From Hygrophila difformis (Eukaryota; Streptophyta; Magnoliopsida; Lamiales; Acanthaceae): a stretch of 64,000 nucleotides of DNA. Made by a program: the position numbers and the translations under genes. The stretch covers positions 34,351,105 to 34,415,104 of the forward strand of contig JAOANR010000005.1 of assembly GCA_030278955.1 (NCBI GenBank), written 5' to 3'. The notes under the pieces were generated by a model. The model ran no database searches. It was not told where the DNA came from and worked only from the letters and a program-made list of their open reading frames with translations. Positions 1 to 12,000 of this stretch are shown one piece after another (position 1 is the first letter of the stretch; each line of letters begins with the position of its first letter).

Positions 1-389
1 ATCCATTTCTTTATAAGAATATAAGAAGGTAACAAATATTAGAAATATAAATATTATTAATGCAAAAACATATTTATATTATACAAGGATAATAAAAGGG
101 AAGTATAAGATATCATTATTTATATTAAATAAATATATATATAGCTATAATATATCATTTAGCAACAATATTTGACTCAACAAAGTCATTAGCTTCCAGG
201 TGCGTGATATCATCATTTAATATATTATCATATGTATCATCGTGGGCATTATGGTGTGATTCAACACTTGTCTTTCTTTTCGTTTCGAGGCCTGATATAA
301 TTTAGTTAAGTGTTTAGCTGTGTGGCATGTTTGAGTCGGATGGCCTTTAATTCCACAGCGGTCTCAGATTTCATCATTGTATATGTGTT
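1..389. other. AT-rich sequence, no gene seen
   Basis: No reading frame here resembles a known protein. It lies just beyond the decayed Copia gag remnant that starts near 390 and may be its eroded continuation, but I see no motif to prove that. Confidence 0.4.
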
Positions 390-1265
390 TTATTGCATAA
401 TTTCGCTGCTCTGGTTTGTAAGGCCTTCTGGTATCATATTTGCGATATTGCTCAAATCGAGGCTTATTTCGATAATTATTTTAACAAGATGATTAGCCTC
501 TGCCTTGATTGTGATACCGAATTTGGCCACGTCATTATTTTGATTTTTAAAATGCCCACGATCACACACATATTTCGCTGATTGAGCCGCATTCACTTCA
601 CGCAACGGTTTTGCACCTGCAGGCCTAGATTCATGATTTTTTAATAGCAATTCGGTATTTTGTTTAGCTAATAATAAACAGGTGATAAGATCATAATATT
701 TTTTGAAACCTCTTTCACGGTACTACTCTTGTAACAATGCGTTTTTAGCATGAAACGTAGAATACGTTTTTCAAGCATCTCTTCATCAGATATCTTTTGC
801 CTACATAATTGCAATTGGGCCGTAATTCTGAACATAGCGGAATAATGCTCCCGGACTATTTTAAAGTCCTGATTTGAGCCAGTGACTACGAACTTTTGGA
901 AGCACTATCTTTTTTAAATAATCATATCTTTCTTTCAACTTTTCCCACAACGCCAGTGGGGATCTCACAGTCATGTATTCCATTTTCAGTGCCTCTTCAA
1001 TATGATGGCACAAGAAAATCATGACTTTTGCCTGATTTTGATTGCTGGTATTTTTGCCCTCGGTAATAGTACTATCTTCCAACCCTATTGAAGCAAGATA
1101 CATTTTTACATCTCGGCCCTAGGACATATAATTGCTTCCTTCAACGGTTAAATGAGCAAAATCCTGCTTTGCAATGTTAGTCATTAATTTATTAAAAATT
1201 TAGGATAAAAAAATTATACCTCAAATTTTGATAACCCCGGCAGAGTCTCCCCGTGCTGATAACGT
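390..1265 (-). pseudogene. Decayed Ty1/Copia gag fragment
   Basis: On the minus strand, 1103 to 861 reads as 80 aa with the plant Copia gag (UBN2/DUF4219-like) signature: a stretch containing YMTVRSPLALWEKLKERYDYLKK. Further downstream on the same strand (650-390) a second frame begins LLKNHESRPAGAKPLREVNA, typical of the gag region before the zinc knuckle in this Copia group. The frames are broken by stops and frameshifts, and no intact zinc knuckle, integrase or RT follows. At 1255-1275 the minus strand reads ACACGTTATCAGCACG, a motif I associate with the leader just upstream of gag in such elements. This is a 5' fragment of a dead element. The remnant at 61.4-62.1 kb looks like the same Copia group but a later part of pol. 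Confidence 0.75.
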
Positions 1266-1420
1266 GTTGTAGAATATATTCTTATTAGTTTGTGTTTGAT
1301 ATATAGGGAGAGAATTATAATATTATTTAATGAAAGATAGTAATACTCGGTGAGGGGAATGGAGATGGACACAGAGGCTTAATGGATGAGAGAGTATGGG
1401 CGTTTGGAATGACTTTTTTG

Positions 1421-1580
1421 AGGTGCTTTTGGCTTTTGCTTCTACCAAAAGCACTTTTGATAATAATAAAAAAAATAGTGTTTGTTTTGTCTTTTAAAAG
1501 AAAACACCTCGAAAAGCTGCAAAAGTGCTTTTGGGAGCAACCCACCTTGCTTATCCGAAAAGCAAAAGCCAAAAGCACCT
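1421..1580. mobile_element. Short MITE with 21-bp perfect inverted ends
   Basis: AGGTGCTTTTGGCTTTTGCT at 1421 is repeated as its exact reverse complement at the other end (1560-1580), 21 bp in all. A second imperfect inverted pair built on CAAAAGCACTTTTG lies inside. Length about 160 bp, no coding capacity. No target-site duplication is obvious, so the superfamily is unassigned. Confidence 0.65.
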
Positions 1581-1735
1581 AGTAATATGTGCAGAGTCAT
1601 AAATGCCCTTATATACTATTCCATATAAGTAGCATATCATTGTTGGTAATTTACACATTTCAAATGCACTTTTCACTTTTACACATCCAAACACACTTTT
1701 GGAAAAAACTGTTTTTCAAACATTCAATCTAAACA

Positions 1736-1880
1736 CAAAAGTTACATGTTTCTGCTTTTGGCTTTCACTTCTGCTTCTGCTTTTTTCAAAAGTCAAAATA
1801 AATGTGACAAAAGTTACATGTTTCTGCTTTTGGCTTTCACTTCTGCTTCTGCTTTTTTCAAAAGTCAAAATAAATGTGTC
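1736..1880. repeat. Two tandem copies of a 72-bp unit
   Basis: The block starting GTTACATGTTTCTGCTTTTG at 1741 recurs at 1813 with almost no change. Each unit contains TTTTGGCTTTCACTTCTGCT, similar in composition to the ends of the MITE at 1421-1580, so it may derive from related elements by local duplication. Small ORFs across it are by-products of the repeat. Confidence 0.8.
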
Positions 1881-2124
1881 CTACGTATTGATTTTTTTTT
1901 TTCTTTCATAAAGGCAAGGATATATATAGAGGTGCATGGATGGCTAATGTTGCCATTAAACTATTAATGCAATTACTAACTAGCAACAAGACATTCACAC
2001 ATTTCTTCAGGTACACGCATTTATGAAGTAGGTAAATTTTAAATCATTGTCTAACACATAGTATTTATGAGTTACAACTCCATTAGTATTATATAATTGG
2101 GGTATACATAATATTAAATTGATA
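1881..2124. other. AT-rich spacer
   Basis: No gene, repeat or motif recognised. Confidence 0.3.
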
Positions 2125-2791
2125 TTATGTAGGATCTTAAATTTTGTAGGATCCAGATCCAGAGCCCACTTTTTAAAAACGACCCAGATCTTTGTAGAAT
2201 CTTAAATTTTGTAGGATCTCGATCTTAATCCCAAGTAGAATCTTACAATCCTATACGATCCGATCCTACCAAAATTTAAGATAATGCTCCCATAATCACA
2301 TATTTTTCATAAATCGGTATTGAATTTTTTTTTCAACTATTAATATTGCTTTATTTACCTAATAAGTAATATTTTATTTACCTATTAATATGTATAATTA
2401 TTTTTTATCTATTGCTGCAATTTAGTAAGATCTTAGGATTTAAATCCGATTCTGTGATCCGAATCTTGCAAAGACAAAAATAGGGGTGATATCGAGGCGA
2501 GCATCGAGCCTAAACAGTGTAATTTGAGCTTGTACAGTAAAAAAATTTGAAGTTCTAGCCCGAATTTAACTAAGCTAGATAGTATATAATTTGAATTTAA
2601 ATTGACAGTTTTATTTATTATACTACAAAATATAAATTTATTAAGCTTATAAAACTTACATTGTGTCTAATAACTTTTTTATTTTTATATTGTAAAAATT
2701 TAATAATTTACTCGAGTTTTTTTGATCGAGTATCGTGTCGAGTTTTCCTCACCCCTAGACAAAAACGATCCTAATTAAGATCAAAACCTTG
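2125..2791. mobile_element. Degenerate GATC-rich hAT-like element, interrupted
   Basis: The sequence is dominated by repeats of the type TAGGATCTTAAATTTTGTAGG and GATCC palindromes. It resembles the better preserved element at 50692-51422: both end with clustered GATCCTA motifs followed by a CCTTG terminus (here at about 2787-2791). The left end is not clear. It is interrupted by the small element at 2481-2757. Confidence 0.4.
2481..2757. mobile_element. Non-autonomous hAT MITE (8-bp TSD)
   Basis: The ends are TAGGGGTGA and TCACCCCTA, a perfect 9-bp inverted pair. They are flanked by a perfect 8-bp direct duplication GACAAAAA (2473-2480 and 2758-2765), the length expected for hAT transposition. 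The interior is 277 bp with no ORF and includes partly palindromic ATCGAGGCGAGCATCGAGC. It sits inside the GATC-rich remnant. Confidence 0.75.
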
Positions 2792-3042
2792 ATTGCAACT
2801 AGTTTTAGTAGAACCAATCTCAGCTGCAACATACAAGACACGGGAAAATTTTGGAATTACAATATTGGGACCAAATATGCAAAAGCAAGGCAACAAAATA
2901 AATATATATGTAATGGGAAAATTTTGTTCGAATATCCCATTGATTTAAAGTGACTCACATATACAACTGTGTTGATTCAATGTCCCGATATCATTCAAAC
3001 ACACTACTACCCTGCAAAATAAAACCCACAGAGTTGCAAATA

Positions 3043-6000
3043 TCAGTGCCGGGGATACTTTTGCTTGGGTTCATCATCAGAGGGAGTGTTATTACAACGC
3101 TTCATGAAGCCATCGAGTGTCCTCTGTTTCATGGGGCTGTTTCTCGGCTGAGTGGCTGAAACTTGTAGAGAATCCTCATGGCCATCAAGCATCTGTCACA
3201 GTTGAAAAGAAGATAGTCGAGCATGCATGCATGCATCTCACACAAAATCAAAATCGAAGTAAAAAGTGGTGATCATATGAATGAATAGTACTACTCATTT
3301 GTATATATTTATAAAATAGCCAAGACAACAGGTGATGAGAATGAGTTAAAACCCTATCGATTTTATTACTATCACAACTAACAAACAAGGCAACGATCAC
3401 ATTTCTCGCATGCGAACAATATTAAAAATATAAATACGCTCATGAAAATTGAGATTGAAGGTTATTATTATTATTGAAATTGGAGGTTATTATTGGATTT
3501 CCCTTATGAGATGATACAAAAGCGGTTGCATCATGACTCATTCCTTCAATATAATATCACAAAATAGAAATAACCACGCCAGTGTTTTCCTGCCAAAGTT
3601 TAAACATAGTCCATGAACTAGAAACATAAATAGCATGGCTCTCATGGTGATATTTTATAATTTATAATTGTTGTAGAACTGCTGCTGCTGATGAAGGGGA
3701 AAAAATTAAATAAAATTATAATACAGGAAGAAAATTGTACCTGTCCAAGATTTTCCAGCTTGCTCTGAACAACATCCCTGCAAGAAGTCAGCTCAAGTTA
3801 TGCACTGGTATGATAATTTAACTAACTTTTACAATATAATTTTATAAATAAGAAATAATCCCAACTAAAAATGTAATGCACAACGGAAGAAGAAAGAGAG
3901 TACCATATTATATCATCGACTGTGTCATTCGCCAGCAAATAGTATATATTGACTGATGAGACCTGAAAAAGCAAATTTTATTGAAGCATGCGAACCCGCC
4001 AAAATAATTACGTTATGTTAAATCTAAAACAGTAGTGGCTTTCACGTTTCAATATCATCATTCAACAACTCATGGATATTTAAACAGAAATCTTTATATG
4101 GACTTGAAAACCGAGTGTCACAAGCTCACTTCCATCTCACAATCAATGCTTTTGAATTTGAATGAATGCTGAGGGATATATTATGTATCCGCTCTAATGT
4201 GTTACAGGATAATAACATCACCTGGCCAATCCTATGAGCACGGTCTTCTGCTTGAATCATGTCACCTGGAGTCCAAGATAATTCAGCAAATATCACTGTG
4301 CTTGCTGCTGTCAATGTTAAGCCAACACCTCCAGCTTTGATAGACAACTGAACATAAATAATAAAAAGAGTATAATGCATAATCCACACACAGGAAAGAA
4401 ACAATGAAAGACAATTTACAAAAATATAATCAGCACCACTGCAGCTTTTACTGAATCTTTTTCCTGAAATTCCGTAACTAGAGCTTGTCTTGATGCTGCT
4501 GGTGTACTGCCATCAATTCTTATACATCCAACTTTTTTCTTCTGAAAACAGAAAATTCAGTATGAGAAGCATGTACCTACCATGCAAGATAAGAGCTTTC
4601 AGGACTTACTAGCAGAAATTTGTGTATCGAGTCTATCATTGGAAGATGATGCGCAAATATTAGAAACTTGCAACCCGCCTGCATTTGTAAATGTACAAGC
4701 AAGCACATGAAGCTGACAGGGTAACATAAAAAACATGGACTCTATTTGTGTACAAAGGTTGAAAAAGCATCAACTAGAAGAGGTCAATTCAAATTCAAAA
4801 TGTACTTATGCAAACCCTCAGTGAACAAATAAAACCACATGTAAATTTCATCTTAATAGTAAATTCATAAAATTAACGATACTCCTTCCGTCCACAATAC
4901 GTGTCCACTTTGGCAAAATCAATAAAATTACAGGTTACCGCAAAACAGGGTATAAAACGTTTAATTTGGCATTATCTGCTCTCTATTATGTAGGGGAACT
5001 TTTAGTCATGTCAAAAAATATTACCAGGACAATAATTTTGGACATCCAAAAACTGTATGGTTGACACGTAATTCAGGATGGAGGTGGAAACATTTAATTT
5101 CATTTCTTCAGTTTATTTTATTTTATTTTTTTCATTCCCATCTACGGTGTAGCTACGGCAGGAGGAAGTGACAACGAACAGTACACTTATGACTTCACTC
5201 GCTATATGCTTCAGACTAGGTATGTGCCCCGGACTGAGATAGTCCTGATACTGTCACAGGTCTTCCGAGTCGCCCAGCCCCCATATAATAAGTATAAAAT
5301 CTCATGAGAGAGATTCATACAGAAGAAAAGGCTCAGAATTCATACAATTGTACAGAATCACTAGTACACCTGTAAATTTATTTAACATATTTAAATGTTA
5401 ATTGTGCAGTTTGAAAACGACAATAATACATGTACTTCTATTTTTAGAGCCAGAAGTGTAAATTTTATGTAAAGAATCTCTAGGAAAGGGTTTAGAACTC
5501 TCACAAACCTAGAAGCTATCTTCGTGAATAACTTTTAATATTTACACCATCACCAAAACAACTTCTGTTTACTTCCATGAGCATGAGATAGTCTCAACAT
5601 TAGAAAGCATGTTGTGCACATCTTCACACATGTTGAGAAGTTCTAATATTAGAAAATCGTTGGAATCAAGTCATCAAATGTGCAACTCCATTCCAGTCTG
5701 GTATGATTCACAACTCAGAAAGAAACAGAATATTATAAATTGGTAATACTTTGAGAATAGAATACCTCAATCACAGTCCCAAGGTAGTCAAGAACTGCAG
5801 GAATCTTGGCTTCAGCAGAATCAGTGTATATCTGGAGTGTATGATGCAATGAGTGAGATTTTTAATCAAAGGGCAGCTGAAAAAGTAATATTTAGTTCCC
5901 CTAGAGCAATGAAAAAGTGAATCAAATTAATCAATCAAAAAACCAGGATGTAGAGTACAGAGGTAAAACTTGGAGTTACCAAGCTTAAACTCGAAACCAC

Positions 6001-9000
6001 ATATTCCAATTTTAGTGGTTAATTCAAGTTATAGTTAGACCATTAGCTACCATTCCAAGATAAACATATGTGATTCTCAAAATCAATCAATTAACACAGT
6101 AAAACTTTAGTACGGATAGCACAAGTTTCACATCAAATTAGCATCTCAATCACAAAGTGTTAGTGAGGATTGAGGAATGAGATTTATGTATCAACAAATG
6201 GTAACAGTGCCCATCTGTAGTAAGGCGTTGGCTCATGAAAAGAGATCAGGATTGCTGGAATACAAACAATGAAACAAGTATACAGGATGTTCGAGCATAA
6301 AACTATATTACCACAGAAGAGAAACAAATCAAGTAACAGAAGAACCCATCTGGGGTTCTTGAGAAGACCAACCTTATTAATAAGATTTTTCTGTGTGAAC
6401 TTCAGAGATTCAGCTTCTTCTTTGGACTGACATGATTTAATTTTTCGTTTGACAACCTCCAACTGTAGAAATAGATCAGTGGCGGCAGTCAAACCATTTG
6501 CTCGAAACACTTTTAGAATCAATATAAATTGTCAAAGATGTCATAAGAATTCAAAAGGATAGAATTTAAGTACAAGAGCATCACCTTCTTATTTACCTCA
6601 ATTTCCAAACAAGTTGAACAATTCAAATTACAATAAAATTTCCCACTTTGTTTCAGCCTTTAAGGGGGAATTATTAAAGTTCAAACTATTTATAATAAAA
6701 CTCAGTTAATATTACTGCTTTGGTCCCACTTAAGATGAATCGTTTGACTTTTTGACACTATTCATTATTTAACTTTTGACTCCTTTTATTGCTGGTATAT
6801 AATAATAATCATAAAAAAAAAAAGATAGTCAAGTTGGGTCTTGTTATATTCGTCTAATCGTATAGTTTTATAGAATATACTTCCTCCTTTTTTTTTTAAG
6901 TGCAACGTTTCTCATTTGCACGTATACCAATGCACATTTTCAACAATTAATAACTTTAATTCGGTAGAAGTATAAATTCTAAAAATTTGATATTTAAAAA
7001 CTACAAGATGAAACGAATCCAACAAGATCTCACTTGGCTATATTTTTTCTTGTATAAGTATGACAAAAATATAAGTCAAAGTACCACAATTACCACAATG
7101 AACGGTAAAAAAAGTCAAAACGTTATACTTAAAAAAAAATGGAGGGAGTTTTTTTTATATAATTTTTACTTTTACACATTTTAATATACTAATCGTCAAA
7201 CAAGTGCATCCCAGAAAAATAAAATTTTTCATCTTAAGTGGGACGGAGGGAGTACTATTTACCTAACTTTCTATATTCCTGCTACAACGTACTAAATATA
7301 TGCATAATTCCTAACCTGAATCTCATATCATGAATGTAAGGCAGTTCATTAATAAGAATATTAATAATTCATGAATAATTCCTAACCTGAATTTCCATCA
7401 TGAATGTTAGGCAGTTCATTAATTAAAATATCCATGATTCATGCATAATTCCTAACTTGAATCTCACATCATGACTGTAAGGCAGTTCATTAATAAGAAA
7501 CACTTGATTTTCTACTCTTCAACATGACAGAAAATAATTGGTTAACAGCAAACCATATTTCATCAAAGAAACAAGAAAAAATTTGCAGCACCTCACGGAA
7601 AAGTGCATTTACTCCTCGCATTTCCATATCCCCCAACTCCAAGAAAACCTGTAGAAGGAAGCCAATGAAATCAGGTTCCATGGTTCTGAACCTAATACAA
7701 AAAGTTCAAACGAAGTACATGTTTCGAAAAGAAAACCTCAATTTAAAGTTCAGAAATGTTATAAAATACTCCCTCCATCCCAGGTACGACGTCCTGTTGG
7801 ACTTTTTGAAACTGTTAATTATTCAACTTTGACTCGATATTATTGTAAGTATATATTTGGAAAAAATAGTCGTGTTCGGCTTGTTAGATTCGTCTAACCG
7901 TATAGTTTAGAATATATATTTTATATAATTCTTACTTGTATATATTTTGAGATATTATCGATTAAAAAAATGCATTGGATTGTGTGCAGAAGTCAAACAT
8001 GACATCTTAGTTGGGACAGAGGGAGTAATATAATAATAATTGGGAAAGAATTTATGCAACAGTGTTTTATTATTTCAAATATAAAGTCACGCTACTAATT
8101 TTACTTTGTCAGAAGACATTTTGTTAGTTAATGGAATAAGTTACATTCGAGGAGGTCATTTAAACTTATACAGCTGTAAAAGGTATCATCCATTTGCATG
8201 AAAGGAACATACACATAATCTTCATTACTTCTGGATGGAAAAGGGTTTAGTTATAAGATAAAAAATTGGAACAAGCAATATCATTGATGCACCAAACAAT
8301 GCAGGTACCTGTTGCCTACGTTTCACTGGAAGTTCAGAAAGAACATCTTTCTTGAGTCTACGAATCATTAATGTGGCTTTCATTAAATTATGCAGCTCTT
8401 CATGATTACTTGCACCTTGATATACTCCAAATACACCCTGAAACAAAAAATTTGTTTTGTCAGTTTGTATAGCAAAGATACATAATATGTATCACAGAAG
8501 ATCTGACTTACACCCTTGCAATACCGGCTACCATATTCATGAACATTCTTATATACATCAGGATACAAGGCTTCCAACTGCAATACGGATGCCCACTGTC
8601 AATTTACACCCAATAATATATACTTTTAACACCAAAAAAACAAGATCAAAACTGTACCTGTTTGAATAGCTCAATCGGTCGGGATAAAGCAGGAGTTCCA
8701 CTTAGTAGGATCGCATACTGAGCTTTCTGTGGATCAGATATTGGCATGAAGATTTGAGAAAGAGATGAAATGGCTTTGAAAGAACCAGTACTTTATGACA
8801 GTGGAGGTCAAATCTAAACAGGGATTTTTAAACGACATAGCACTTTGGCAATAAAAATGATATAAATTCATACGTAACATTAAAAATCACACCTGTTTGC
8901 CATTGTATATGCCTAGACTATCAAGTAAACAAACACATGTAAATAGAAGAGATTGAACCTGCAATATGGGAAGGGAAGCAGTAGTTCGTTTGGCTTGTGC

Positions 9001-12000
9001 ATTCTTCAGGAAATGTGATTCATCTGCGATCACTACCTGAATTCATATCCCAGGAGGATTGATCAAACCCCAACACTTAAGTGGCGGGTCTTCTAGTTCA
9101 TCACATACTGTTATAACTTCAACAAATGTACTTGTGTGTATTCTCAAAACTCAAAGTATGCCGTTTTAAAGGATATAAAAAAGCAGAAGTGAGCTTACAT
9201 GAATCCAATAATAACAATTAGTTTGCTCTCCAGATTAATTTAGAAAGATGGGATACCAAAAAAATTAACTTCAAGGTTATTGCATAAATTTCTTTCAAGT
9301 TGCAAATCTGATGCCAGTTACTCTACTAAAACTTGTAACATCATTACTAACTCCCAATATTTTAGGGTAACATTACAAAGATACCCAGAAATTTAACTAT
9401 TTGATGCTCATCCAAAACTAGGTGCTGCGATATGAAATATTGTGACAGTCAAAAGAGATCACATCTCATTCTAGCAAGAATATTATATTTAATAAGCAAA
9501 AGAGGATCAGAAGAGATTATCCAAAATTAATATCCATCTTGATTTGGTAAATGAACTGCTGCTACCATTCACCTAAATAAATATTCAGCTTAGAATCATT
9601 CAACTAAAAAACTACTTTAGCACAGCATCTAGGGCAAACTCCTAAATGTGATCAATGGCTGCTAAACAAATTGTTCTTCTTTATCTCTATTCGGTATTAC
9701 ATTAAAATATAATCATAGCGCTAAACTAGTTTTTCTTAATTGTCTTCAGTATTACATTAAAATATTGGTATTTGGACCTGACTTCATCCATGTGACATAT
9801 ATTATTATTGTTTCTTCATTGATAATACTTTGTAGCTTTTTTGTGCCATCAGTTTAGAAGAAGTGGAGTCTCCATTGTCTAAGTATTTCAACGCAAATTA
9901 CGCTAAAACCCAAAGCGGTTAGTTGCTATGTCTAAAAGACTAAAATATAAATTGATTTTCTGTATCATATTTGATTAAACGTAATTTTACAAGGTACCTT
10001 TTTTATTGATATACATTAACTTTATATAACATACTTAAATAACTTTGAAACCGACAGAAAATATAATTGAGCCATTCTACCCATAGATGCAGTATTAATG
10101 ATCTAATGCTTATTATTTCAGCTATGTCCTCTTACATAGTTTTTATATCCTTTCAATAGAAAATTAAAATTAAATTTTGCATCCTCTTATGCAATAAAAT
10201 CAATGACCACTGATTTGAATCATTCAAAACACAAGCAATTCCATTGCATTGAAATTAAACCACTGATCATTTGTTCATATTATTCAGAACAAAAGCAATT
10301 TCATTGCATAATCAATTAAGGGATTCTTATCAAAATTCAGAAGATCTTCAGAAAACTGAGTTGCGGAATAGAAATTTGGCAAATAATAGCAACGCATATC
10401 CAAGTTCGAACCTGTCTCAAGCTCAAAGTCAATGACACAATAGTTGGTTTGTCATTTTACACGTCAAAAACGAACTTCAATTAGAAAAAATATAAATCAG
10501 ATTCCTCAACTGGTTGGGCCTCTAATAACTTTTCACAAGGATGCCTTTTGAAGAACCAAGGAAAGATGATTTCAAAATATAAAAATATGTTTCATTTTAA
10601 TTCATAATGTCTCCATAGTGCTGCAGGCTTATTGAAGAAAGACAAGCGCAAGAAATGTATGATTTTGATGAAGGCAAAACTGAAGAACAGTATATCCAGC
10701 CAGTAATTAGAAAATCGGATGGTGAGAACCAAGAATTGATCATGATACCATATGTAAATCTCGTTTGCTCAAACTTGTGCTATCTTGAACATCTTTATTA
10801 GATATCTAAACTGATTTACAATAAATGGACCAGAAAATTAACCCTGAAGAATTATTATCTCACAAAACTTTGCTTATTGTACACAAACATGCAACCATTA
10901 TATTGAATAAGTTTTGGTTTCATTAAACATACTGACAAAATATATATATTATGAAAATGTTATCACAGAGAATAACTGAATGAAGATTATATTTCTAGAC
11001 ATGAACAAAGCGAAAGATGTCTCAAGTTGTGTACCAGGTTTACAATAATTAAGAAAAAAAATCTTTCAAAAAGTAAACACAATGTGTTCAATCCTTGTAA
11101 AATATTTTCAAAGAAGTGGAAACGGAACTAATATAGTATATATGTTTGAAAATTTATATTCTGAAGATACTTGATAGTAGGTACTAACAGTGCCGAAGCC
11201 ACCTGGATAAATGAGGGGTCATTAGACCCCACTAAAATCATAAATATTTTTAAATATTATATAGGTCAACAACAAAAACGGCTCGAATTTGTGGTTTGGC
11301 CTAGTTACGATGGTTTAATTTAGAACCACGAGATTGGAGGTTCGGATCTCTATTGGCCCATATTCTATTTATTTTCCATCCGTAATTTATGTTGCATAAG
11401 CTTCTAACTCCTTAAGCAAAAGGCCTTCACCTTTATGTAACTAATAAAAACCAAGAAAAACTCCTGTCTCCTGTTCCATTTTGCACCATTCTTCTTCATC
11501 TTATTCAATCCTTCATTTTACTTACTTTGTCTTGATTCTATTCTCCACCCGACCTACATGCTTGGTTTTCTAATTTTTTTTCTTGGTAAAAATTGACACT
11601 CATGTGTCGGCAAAGGTGTGTGGGAGCCCAAACCACACAAATTACAAAGCGGGAAAAATGGGAGGGATAGAGGGCCAGGTGGGAATCGAAACCCCAACCA
11701 TAAGGTTGGAAGTCAGGGATATGACCACTGGGCCAAGTTTGTTGAACTTTTATATAGAGTTTTTTTTCTTTAGTTCAATAGTTCTTTAATTTTAATGTTT
11801 GTCTACTGCGCTTTTGTACTAAAAGAATTTGGCCAGTGGAACTTGAGCTTTTGCATCTTTGAGTTATGACAACACATTAAAATGCGCAATAATTTCACTT
11901 GTATTATTTCACTTGATTTCTTTTTTGTACCATCATAATAATGCTCAATGGGAGAGTTGGAATAGTTAATTCCAACATAGAATTGGAGCTTCAGAGTTTT

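Noticed and set aside
11681..11739. tRNA gene suggested by A and B boxes (likewise 50465-50519 and 60957-61016)
   Set aside because: No acceptor stem or full cloverleaf can be formed, and the downstream body is shared between dispersed copies, which defines SINEs.
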